Assembly: GCA_016704305.1 (NCBI GenBank)
Contig: JADJAL010000012.1
Span: forward strand, 1 to 55,723
From: Haliea sp.
Lineage (GTDB): Bacteria; Pseudomonadota; Gammaproteobacteria; Pseudomonadales; Halieaceae
Reading direction: 5' to 3'
DNA: 55,723 nucleotides
Below the pieces are notes generated by a model that saw only the letters and a list, made by a program, of their open reading frames with translations, was not told the DNA's origin and did not search any database. The position numbers were made by a program, and so were the translations under genes. Of the stretch, positions 47,713-55,723 are shown piece by piece (the first letter of the stretch is position 1; the number at the start of each line of letters is the position of its first letter).

Positions 47713-48258
47713 ATGCGACGCATAATTTCTATGTTGATGGAAAACGAGCCCGGGGCCTTGTCCCGCGTGGTCGGTCTGTTCTCGCAGCGCGGCTACAACA
47801 TCGAGACCCTGAACGTCGCGCCCACCGATGATCCGACGCTGTCGCGACTTACCCTGACCACGGTAGGCACAGACCTGCGCATTGAACAACTCACCAAGCA
47901 ACTCAACAAGCTGGTGGACGTGGTGAAGCTGGCCGACCTGACCGATGGCGCGCATATCGAGCGCGACCTGATGTTGATCAAGGTGCGCGCGACCGGCATC
48001 GCGCGCGAAGAAGTGAAACGCACCACCGATATTTTCCGCGGGCAGATCGTGGATGTCGGCCCCACCGTTTACACCATCCAGCTTACCGGCACGAGTGACA
48101 AGCTCGATGCCTTTGTGGCGGCGATGGCGGGTGCGGAAATTCTCGAAGTGGTGCGCTCCGGAGTCGCCGGTATCTCGCGCGGGGAGAAGGTTCTCAGCCT
48201 TTGGATCTGTTGGCGCGACCTGTTACCCTCGACTCACGGCGGATTGTTCGCGGTGTGA
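47713..48258 (+). CDS. ilvN: Acetolactate synthase, small (regulatory) subunit, stop codon lost
   Basis: The N-terminal ACT domain (RRIISMLMENEPGALSRVVGLFSQRGYNIETLNVAPT) binds valine for feedback inhibition, followed by the conserved C-terminal domain ending SGVAGISRGEKVLSL. The family normally ends exactly there at 163 residues. Codon 164 here is TGG (48202-48204) instead of a stop, adding 18 unrelated residues (WICWRD...LFAV) to the TGA at 48256-48258. One base change (TGA or TAG to TGG) or a one-base insertion explains it. Also called ilvH. Confidence 0.93.
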   Translation: MRRIISMLMENEPGALSRVVGLFSQRGYNIETLNVAPTDDPTLSRLTLTTVGTDLRIEQLTKQLNKLVDVVKLADLTDGAHIERDLMLIKVRATGIAREEVKRTTDIFRGQIVDVGPTVYTIQLTGTSDKLDAFVAAMAGAEILEVVRSGVAGISRGEKVLSLWICWRDLLPSTHGGLFAV

Positions 48259-48445
48259 GGGCCAGCGATACTCGCGAATCCTGCTCACCACTGCCGGACA
48301 CGCTCGTGCCATCCAGAGTCAAACTGCGCACCCATGCCCACGGTCCAGCATTGGTGAATGGATACAGGAAGCAGGCGAGGCCACCGCCGGCAACATCGAG
48401 AACTAAAAAGCGGGCTTTGATCGCCATCAGCAACCCGCCAGCCAA

Positions 48446-49918
48446 CTAGACGATACGCTTCATTGCAGTCATGTAACCACGCAGTGTCTTGCCGACAATC
48501 TCCACGGGATGGCTGCGTATCGCGTCATTGACTGCAATCAATTCGATATTGTCGACGCCATTGTCGCCCTCGATTCCCTTGCCGATTACGTCGGTATCGA
48601 TCTTGCTCATGAAATCCGCGAGCAGCGGGCGGCAGGCGTGATCGAACAGGTAGCAACCGTATTCCGCTGTGTCGGAAATCACCACGTTCATCTCGTACAA
48701 CTTCTTGCGTGCAATCGTGTTGGCGATCAGCGGTGTTTCGTGCAGTGACTCGTAGTAGGCCGACTCCTCGATAATGCCGCTTGACACCATCACCTCAAAC
48801 GCCAGTTCCACACCAGCCTTGACCATCGCCACCAACAGGATGCCGTGGTCATAGAATTCCTGCTCGGGGATGTCCGCGCTGGTGTTTGTGGATTTCTCAA
48901 ACGCCGTCTCGGCGGTGGCGGCGCGCCACTTCAGCAAGTTGGCATCGTCATTGGCCCAGTCAGCCATCATGGTGCGCGAAAACTCACCGGTCATGATGTC
49001 ATCCTGATGCTTTTCATACAGCGGACGCATAATGCCCTTGAGTTCTTCCGCCAGGTGAAACGCGCGGATTTTCGCCGGATTGGACAGGCGATCCATCATG
49101 TTGGTGATGCCGCCGTGTTTCAGGCCTTCGGTGACGGTCTCCCAGCCATACTGAATCAGCTTCGACGCGTAGCCAGGATCAATGCCTTTTTCCACCATTT
49201 TGTCGAAGCACAGTATCGCGCCGGTCTGCAGCATGCCGCAGAGAATGGTTTGCTCGCCCATCAGGTCGGACTTCACTTCGGCAATGAAGGACGATTGCAG
49301 CACGCCTGCGCGATGACCGCCGGTGCCGGCAGCGTACGCCTTGGCGAGTTCGAGGCCGTCGCCGTTGGGATCGTTTTCGGTGTGTACCGCGATCAGCGTG
49401 GGTACGCCGAAGCCGCGTTTGTACTCTTCACGCACTTCCGTGCCGGGGCACTTGGGCGCGACCATGATCACGGTGATGTCGTCGCGAATCTTCATACCTT
49501 CCTCGACGATGTTGAATCCGTGCGAGTAGGAGAGGCAGGCGCCCTGCTTCATCAGCGGCATGATGGCCTTGACCACGCTGGTGTGCTGCTTGTCCGGGGT
49601 CAGGTTGAGGACCAGATCGGCCTGCGGAATCAGTTCCTCGTACGTACCTACCGTAAAGCCGTTCTCCGTGGCATTTTTCCAGGACTGGCGCTTGCCCGAG
49701 ATCGCGCTCTCGCGCAGCGCGTAGGAGACATCCAGCCCGCTGTCGCGCAGGTTCAGGCCCTGGTTCAGGCCCTGTGAGCCGCAGCCCACGATTACCAGCT
49801 TCTTGCCGCGCAGGATATCGACGCCGTCGGCGAACTCGGAACGATCCATGAATCGGCAGCGTCCCAGTTGGTCGAGCTGCAGGCGCAACGGTAGCGTGTT
49901 GAAATAATTGTGTCCCAT
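48446..49918 (-). CDS. ilvC: Ketol-acid reductoisomerase, class II (long form)
   Basis: 490 residues; converts acetolactate or acetohydroxybutyrate to the dihydroxy acids using NADPH. The Rossmann motif is VIVGCGSQGLNQGLNLRDSGL. The magnesium site includes VAPKCPGTEVREEYKRGFG and KSDLMGEQTILCGM, and a second copy of the C-terminal knotted domain marks the E. coli-type long form. It is convergent with ilvBN and divergent from ilvY, the classical ilvY-ilvC arrangement. Intact. Confidence 0.96.
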   Translation of the reverse strand: MGHNYFNTLPLRLQLDQLGRCRFMDRSEFADGVDILRGKKLVIVGCGSQGLNQGLNLRDSGLDVSYALRESAISGKRQSWKNATENGFTVGTYEELIPQADLVLNLTPDKQHTSVVKAIMPLMKQGACLSYSHGFNIVEEGMKIRDDITVIMVAPKCPGTEVREEYKRGFGVPTLIAVHTENDPNGDGLELAKAYAAGTGGHRAGVLQSSFIAEVKSDLMGEQTILCGMLQTGAILCFDKMVEKGIDPGYASKLIQYGWETVTEGLKHGGITNMMDRLSNPAKIRAFHLAEELKGIMRPLYEKHQDDIMTGEFSRTMMADWANDDANLLKWRAATAETAFEKSTNTSADIPEQEFYDHGILLVAMVKAGVELAFEVMVSSGIIEESAYYESLHETPLIANTIARKKLYEMNVVISDTAEYGCYLFDHACRPLLADFMSKIDTDVIGKGIEGDNGVDNIELIAVNDAIRSHPVEIVGKTLRGYMTAMKRIV

Positions 49919-50002
49919 GATGGAAGTCCTCGCGTGGGTGAATGAAAGTGGAGAGCACGATACGGCAATTGAATCCTTGCGTAAAACGCTATATTGGTAA
50001 TA

Positions 50003-50027
50003 CTGTATTGCTTAATGTGCAATACAG
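50003..50027. promoter_or_regulatory. Probable IlvY operator in the ilvC-ilvY intergenic region
   Basis: A perfect inverted repeat, CTGTATTGC-N7-GCAATACAG. Its core ATTGC-N7-GCAAT is a LysR-type T-N11-A box. It lies 10 bp before the ilvY start and about 85 bp from the ilvC start, as expected for an autoregulated divergent pair. Confidence 0.8.
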
Positions 50028-50036
50028 GTGATCTGC

Positions 50037-50945
50037 ATGGACATCAGGGCTTTATCGGTATTCCTGAGCGTCGCCGACACGCTGAACTTCAGTCGCAGTA
50101 GTGAACTGCTACATATAAGTGTGTCTGCCGTCAGCAGGACTGTGCAGCGGCTTGAGGATGAACTGGGCCAGCCGCTGCTGGAGCGGGACAATCGCAGTGT
50201 CCGCCTGACCGGCGCCGGGCGCGAGTTCAGGGAGTATGCGCGCCACAGCGTCGCCGAGTGGCAGCAGTTGCGCCGCAAATTGGGCAATGAGGATGAATTG
50301 GCCGGAGAGGTCAGTCTCTACTGTTCGGTGACGGCGACCTACAGCGTGCTGGCGCCGATTCTGGAGGCCTTTCGCGCCAGCCATCCTGCCGTCGAGATCA
50401 AAATGCACACCGGTGACCAGGCGGACGGCATCGACCGGATTTTGCAGGGCCGGGACGATGTGGCGGTGAGCGGGCGTCCCAGCCAGATGCCCCGGCGCAT
50501 GGAGTTCCTGCCGCTGCTGGAATCACCGCTGCAATTCTGTATACCAGCGGCGGAGTGTGCGGTGCGTGATATGGTGCTCGCCGCCGACAAGGACAATGGT
50601 GAGATCGACTGGAGCGGAATTCCGTTTATCGTGCCAGAGCGCGGGATCACCAAGGAGATGCTGGACGCCTGGTTTAGGGAGCAGGGCATCAGGCCGCGTA
50701 TCTACGCGCAGGTGGCGGGGCATGAGGCAATAGTCGCGATGGTCAGCCTGGGTCTGGGTGTCGGCATTGCGCCGCAGTTGGTCATCGAAGCGAGCGGGAT
50801 GGCCTCCCGTATCAGCCAGATCAGCGTGCCGCTGGGTTTGCCTGCGCTAACAGTGGGTTTATGTAGCCTGGGCCAACGTCTGGCGAGCCCGCTGGTGAAA
50901 TCGTTCTGGGACGTGGCAGGGCAGACCTACAGTCAGGGTGTTTGA
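50037..50945 (+). CDS. ilvY: LysR-family activator IlvY
   Basis: 302 residues. The N-terminal winged helix-turn-helix (DIRALSVFLSVADTLNFSRSSELLHISVSAVSRTVQRLEDELGQPLLERDNRSVRLTGAG) closely follows E. coli IlvY, including LGQPL..RDNR.V.LT. A substrate-binding domain follows. IlvY senses acetolactate and acetohydroxybutyrate and activates ilvC. ATG 50037 is chosen; GTG 50028 in frame would overlap the operator. Assignment rests on divergence from ilvC and the sequence match. Confidence 0.93.
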   Translation: MDIRALSVFLSVADTLNFSRSSELLHISVSAVSRTVQRLEDELGQPLLERDNRSVRLTGAGREFREYARHSVAEWQQLRRKLGNEDELAGEVSLYCSVTATYSVLAPILEAFRASHPAVEIKMHTGDQADGIDRILQGRDDVAVSGRPSQMPRRMEFLPLLESPLQFCIPAAECAVRDMVLAADKDNGEIDWSGIPFIVPERGITKEMLDAWFREQGIRPRIYAQVAGHEAIVAMVSLGLGVGIAPQLVIEASGMASRISQISVPLGLPALTVGLCSLGQRLASPLVKSFWDVAGQTYSQGV

Positions 50946-50980
50946 TACCATACGCAGCAGACAAAACAGTGGGAAATAGC

Positions 50981-51847
50981 ATGAGCGCACAAGACGACGA
51001 GTCCGGGCAGGCGACCGATGCCATGGCGACGGAGCCTGAAGCCGCTGCCAGCACGGTTCCGCCGCGCCTGGATTTGCCGGTGGACGAGCACGAAGAAGAG
51101 GTATCGGAAGATGGCCGCACCGTGCGCCAGCGGGGCATCTACCTGCTGCCGAACCTGTTCACTACGGCCGCTCTGTTTGCCGGTTTTTACGCCATCATCG
51201 CCGCGATGCGCGGTGATTTCGAGAATGCTGCGGTGGCTATCTTCTTCGCCATGGTGTTGGATGGGCTGGACGGTCGCATTGCACGCCTCACCAACACCAG
51301 CAGCAAGTTCGGGGCGGAGTTCGACAGCCTGGCGGACATGGTGTCATTTGGCGTGGCGCCAGCGCTGGTCGTCTTCAGCTGGGCACTGGGCGGGCTTGGC
51401 AAGTTCGGGTGGAGCGCAGCGTTCATTTATGTTGCATGCGCGGCGCTGCGACTCGCGCGCTTCAATACACAGATCGATACAGCGGATAAAAACTACTTCA
51501 CCGGCCTGGCGAGTCCCGCAGCGGCGGCGATTCTTGCCAGCACAGTCTGGGTCTGCCATGACCTGGGGTTGATGGGAGCCGAGCTGCCTCGCGAATTGTC
51601 CATCGTGGTGGGCATACTTACCGCGCTTGTCGGCTTCCTGATGATTGCCAATTTCCCCTACTACAGTTTCAAGGGCATCGATTTTCGCGGCCGCGTGCCG
51701 TTTGTGGTCATGATTGCGGTGGTACTGATCTTTGGCCTTATCACGCTCGATCCACCGAGCATTCTGCTGGCAGGGTTCCTGGCCTATGCTCTTTCGGGGC
51801 CTGTGATGCAGGGCGTCAGGCGGCGACGCAACCGTCTTAACACCTGA
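50981..51847 (+). CDS. pssA: CDP-diacylglycerol-serine O-phosphatidyltransferase
   Basis: 288 residues. The CDP-alcohol phosphotransferase signature DG-x2-AR-x8-G-x3-D-x3-D is visible as LDGLDGRIARLTNTSSKFGAEFDSLADMVSFG (residues about 88-120). Around six membrane helices follow, and a 45-residue acidic cytoplasmic N-terminus precedes RGIYLLPNLFTTAALFAGF. It makes phosphatidylserine, the precursor of phosphatidylethanolamine, at the inner membrane. ATG 50981 is preferred over an upstream in-frame start at 50942. The neighbourhood with ilvBN-ilvC matches Pseudomonas. Confidence 0.94.
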   Translation: MSAQDDESGQATDAMATEPEAAASTVPPRLDLPVDEHEEEVSEDGRTVRQRGIYLLPNLFTTAALFAGFYAIIAAMRGDFENAAVAIFFAMVLDGLDGRIARLTNTSSKFGAEFDSLADMVSFGVAPALVVFSWALGGLGKFGWSAAFIYVACAALRLARFNTQIDTADKNYFTGLASPAAAAILASTVWVCHDLGLMGAELPRELSIVVGILTALVGFLMIANFPYYSFKGIDFRGRVPFVVMIAVVLIFGLITLDPPSILLAGFLAYALSGPVMQGVRRRRNRLNT

Positions 51848-51939
51848 GCAGTTTTCGGCAGCGTGGTGTGGGGAACCCATCTGCGGTTTCCCGCTCTGAG
51901 CTACCGTAGCTGCTGCTGCGGTCGCCACTGTCGGCAGCC

Positions 51940-52260
51940 CGCTGGCCTCATCTGGATAAAGCCATGCATCCACTGACCCTGATGGTGGTGGGTCTCTATG
52001 GCAAGTCGATGCCGAACCAGAACGGCGCGCCGATCCGCTTGGTGGTGCCGTGGAAATACGGCTTCAAAAGCATCAAGTCGATCGTCCGTATTCGCGTGAC
52101 TGAAGAGCAGCCCCAAACAACCTGGCAATCACTCGCACCGCAGGAATACGGCTTTTACGCCAACGTGAATCCGCAGGTGGATCAGCCGCGCTGGAGCCAG
52201 GCGTCTGAGCGTCGATTGCCCTCCACGCTGTTTCGTCCCAACCGCATTCCCACACAAATG
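51940..52260 (+). pseudogene. msrP: MsrP (methionine sulfoxide reductase, molybdopterin subunit), C-terminal fragment
   Basis: Frame 1 reads AMHPLTLMVVGLYGKSMPNQNGAPIRLVVPWKYGFKSIKSIVRI, then EYGFYANVNPQVDQPRWSQASERR and RIPTQM. This is the conserved C-terminal part of MsrP/YedY. The N-terminal two thirds, including the Tat signal and the molybdopterin Cys, is missing. Immediately after RIPTQM the similarity ends, and within five bases the middle of msrQ begins in another frame. This is a deletion remnant; it has no start codon of its own with a ribosome binding site. Confidence 0.85.
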
Positions 52261-52264
52261 TTGC

Positions 52265-52531
52265 GAAGAATTGGCGGAACGCCCTTATATAACGCTCGGT
52301 TTTTCTGCCTGGTTACTGATGCTCCCGCTGGCTTTCACTTCAACGCGCTGTATGCAGCGTCGATTGCGCCACAACTGGCAGCGCTTGCATCGACTCATCT
52401 ACCCCGCCGTTGGGCTTGCGTGCCTGCACCTGCTGTAGCGAGTGCGATCTGATGTAGGTGAAGCACTTTTGTACATCGTTGTTGTTGCTCTGCTGTTGGG
52501 TTGGCGAGTGAGACGTCATAGCCTGAAGTAA
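52265..52531 (+). pseudogene. msrQ: MsrQ (heme-binding membrane subunit), C-terminal fragment with in-frame TAG
   Basis: Frame 2 from 52265 reads EELAERPYITLGFSAWLLMLPLAFTSTR, RRLRHNWQRLHRLIYPAVGLACLHLL, then TAG (52436-52438, where Trp TGG is expected), then RVRSDVGEALLYIVVVALLLGWRVRRHSLK and the TAA at 52529-52531. This is the second half of MsrQ/YedZ, including the His of LHRLIY and CLHLL that belong to the heme region. The first half is deleted together with the end of msrP. Confidence 0.85.
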
Positions 52532-52659
52532 CGAGCAGCGATGCCCGCGCGAACGTAAAATACCTGGGTCATTAGGCGTTCTATCGCCGCCTTTATCGGC
52601 GAAGTTTTAAGCAATATCAGGGGCCGGAAAAATATCATTAAAAAATTTCAGCAAAGCGC

Positions 52660-52687
52660 TTGCAGGGGGAGGCCCTATGCGTATAAT
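52660..52687 (+). promoter_or_regulatory. rRNA operon promoter
   Basis: TTGCAG (52660-52665), a 16-bp spacer and a perfect TATAAT (52682-52687), followed by a GC-rich discriminator (GCGC). This is typical of stringently controlled rrn promoters. An AT-rich stretch just upstream (about 52630-52650) could act as an UP element. It lies 270 bp before 16S. Confidence 0.85.
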
Positions 52688-52745
52688 GCGCTTCCCCGAT
52701 GAGGCAGCAGTTGCTTCCGGGTAATCCTGGCCCCTGCGGTTTGGA

Positions 52746-52758
52746 TGTTGTTTAACAA
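52746..52758 (+). promoter_or_regulatory. boxA-like antitermination element, 16S leader
   Basis: TGTTGTTTAACAA resembles the rrn boxA (TGCTCTTTAACAA) and sits in the leader between the promoter and 16S. The rest of 52532-52959 contains no gene. Confidence 0.6.
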
Positions 52759-52959
52759 TCAGATGAAGACAGATGTGTGGGCACTTGTTGGGATAGTTGT
52801 CACAACTATTCAGGTACAACAAGTGACTCATTAATTCATAGTAATTTTTGATTTTCGAATTGTATCTGAGCTGATGATTTGGAGGGTAAAGCGAGGTACT
52901 CGCGTAACCTTCCCCTCTTGTGTGTTCCTGTCACAGGGAGCAGGCAGAGGTAAAAGATT

Positions 52960-54488
<1,529 letters not shown>

Positions 54489-54582
54489 AACGATGTTGGC
54501 GCTACCTGATGAGTGCTCACACATTTGTCTTCATCTAATCGGTTGATGCGAAAGAAATCACGAGTGTGCGGATCTGTTCAAC

Positions 54583-54659
<77 letters not shown>

Positions 54660-54799
54660 AATCGCCCTGTTCTTCGTTGCGAGCGTTCACGTAGTGTTAA
54701 TACGCTACGCATTCGCCTCGATGCCCGGTACAGCGGGGCGGGCTCTCAGAACGATTTGGTTTTACTGGCGAGCTTCGTGGTTGCTGACGGAACTTATTT

Positions 54800-54875
54800 G
54801 GGGCTATAGCTCAGCTGGGAGAGCGCCTGCCTTGCACGCAGGAGGTCGGCGGTTCGATCCCGCTTAGCTCCACCA
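54800..54875 (+). tRNA. alaT: tRNA-Ala (TGC)
   Basis: 76 bases with an encoded CCA. Acceptor GGGGCTA/TAGCTCC has one G-T pair, the anticodon loop is CTTGCAC (TGC), and the T arm is GCGGTTCGATCCCGC. Second tRNA of the 16S-23S spacer. Confidence 0.98.
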
Positions 54876-55311
54876 CTTCTTGTAAGTAAGAAGACGCATC
54901 ACTGAGATCAGAACAAAAGCCTGTTGTTGCAATGGGTTTTGTTCTGGTTTTAACTACCGGACGGTTCTTTAACAAGGTAAATCAAGCTGAGTCTTTGGAT
55001 TTGAGCTTAGCACTGGCGGGGTCACAAGATCCGGTGGGTGGTAAGGAAATCCATAGATGAATATTCAGTGGTGGCGGAGTTTCAATTCCCCCGTTGCCAC
55101 GACGAGTTGTAATAAACACTGTGACTTAAGCGTCACAACATCCGGCAGGTGTGCACTGTGATCGGTGTACATCTACTAAGTACCTGGCCTGTGTTAAGGG
55201 GTCGGGAACTGTCTTCTTGACGTTTTTTTTAAGTTTGCAAAAGCTTGAAATGAACGGTCTTTTGGGTCTTGCGGTTTGAGGTCTAAAAGAAACAGATAAC
55301 TTCGGTTATAT
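54876..55311 (+). other. 16S-23S spacer, distal part, with boxA
   Basis: 436 bp between tRNA-Ala and 23S without a gene. GGTTCTTTAACAA at 54963-54975 is the boxA antitermination element preceding 23S. The remainder should form the 23S processing stem with sequence beyond the window. Confidence 0.75.
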
Positions 55312-55723
55312 GGTCAAGTGACTAAGCGTATACGGTGGATGCCTTGGCAGTCAGAGGCGATGAAGGACGTAGTAGCCTGCGAAAAGCTTCGGGGAGTCGG
55401 CCAACAGACTTTGATCCGGAGATGTCGAATGGGAAACCCACCTGGTGTAAGCCAGGTACCTTGCACTAGAATACATAGGTGTAAGGGCGAACGGGGGAAC
55501 TGAAACATCTAAGTACCCTCAGGAAAGAAATCAATTGAGATTCCCCAGTAGCGGCGAGCGACCGGGAGTAGCCTGCAAGTGATAGTCATTGGGTTAGTGG
55601 AACGGTCTGGAAAGTCCGGCGATAGGGGTGATTAGCCCCGTACACGAAAACCTGGTGGTGGTACTGAGCTTGCGACAAGTAGGTCAGGGACACGTGTTAT
55701 CCTGATTGAAGATGGGGACCATC
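55312..55723 (+). rRNA. rrl: 23S ribosomal RNA, 5' part (cut by window end)
   Basis: Starts GGTCAAGTGACTAAGCGTATACGGTGGATGCC and continues GGCAGTCAGAGGCGATGAAGG, as in other gammaproteobacterial 23S genes; 412 bases lie in the window. Several conserved runs are one base short: GGAAAGAAATC where GGAAAAGAAATC is usual (about 55522), GAGCGACCGGG where GAGCGAACCGGG or GAGCGAACGGG is usual (about 55556), and GTCGAATGGGAAACCC where GTCCGAATGGGGAAACCC is usual (about 55425). Confidence 0.97.

Noticed and set aside
48259..48445. Small hydrophobic gene on the minus strand between ilvN and ilvC
   Set aside because: The frame overlaps ilvN, matches no family and has no ribosome binding site; the region looks like a normal convergent spacer.

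Overview
The window is a piece of a gammaproteobacterial chromosome with moderately high GC. The protein families, the 16S rRNA and the gene order all resemble the Pseudomonas / marine Cellvibrionales-type backbone: murJ-ribF-ileS-lspA-fkpB-ispH-fimT-pilVWXY1E, pilSR, bamD-rluD-pgeF-clpB, and ilvBN-ilvC-pssA-msrPQ-rrn. The genus cannot be named from the sequence alone.

Layout. (1) Positions 1-10.9 kb are a decayed accessory arm. It holds a shredded subtilisin-like protease, a hypothetical ORF with a 39-bp tandem repeat, two IS3-family remnants, an AT-rich broken propeller-type sensor histidine kinase, an IS3-family element with a programmed-frameshift signal next to the tail of an IS66 transposase, and two tandem, broken family-2 glycosyltransferase genes. 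(2) 10.9-22.2 kb is housekeeping: an alkyltransferase-like protein, fxsA, groESL under a perfect CIRCE operator, a PuuD-type membrane protein, a coiled-coil membrane protein, class I fumarase, exonuclease I, aspartate carbamoyltransferase, a Nudix hydrolase and murJ. (3) 22.3-28.0 kb is ribF-ileS-lspA-fkpB-ispH. (4) 28.1-37.8 kb is the type IV pilus minor-pilin operon, with a possible sigma-54 site in front, convergent to the PilS/PilR two-component system. (5) 38-45 kb is nadE, bamD, rluD, pgeF and clpB, with clpB behind a textbook sigma-32 promoter. (6) 45-51.8 kb is a DUF4124 protein, ilvB-ilvN, ilvC divergent from ilvY with a palindromic operator, and pssA. (7) 51.9-52.5 kb is a deletion fusion of msrP and msrQ. 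(8) 52.6 kb to the end is an rRNA operon: 16S, tRNA-Ile(GAT), tRNA-Ala(TGC) and the start of 23S.

Many genes that should be essential carry a small lesion: groES +1, groEL -1, fumarase -2, pyrB an in-frame TAG, pilY1 -1, pgeF +1, clpB -2 and -1, and ilvN a lost stop. Conserved rRNA segments also show missing or extra bases. Several of these are homopolymer or dinucleotide-run length changes, so residual sequencing or assembly error is the simplest explanation for the core lesions. The left arm is damaged far more densely and also holds IS debris, so real pseudogene decay is plausible there.

I found no convincing new multi-gene defence or biosynthetic system. The most informative observations are the split heat-shock regulation (CIRCE on groESL, sigma-32 on clpB), the msrP-msrQ deletion scar beside rrn, the tandem broken glycosyltransferases, and the indel pattern itself.
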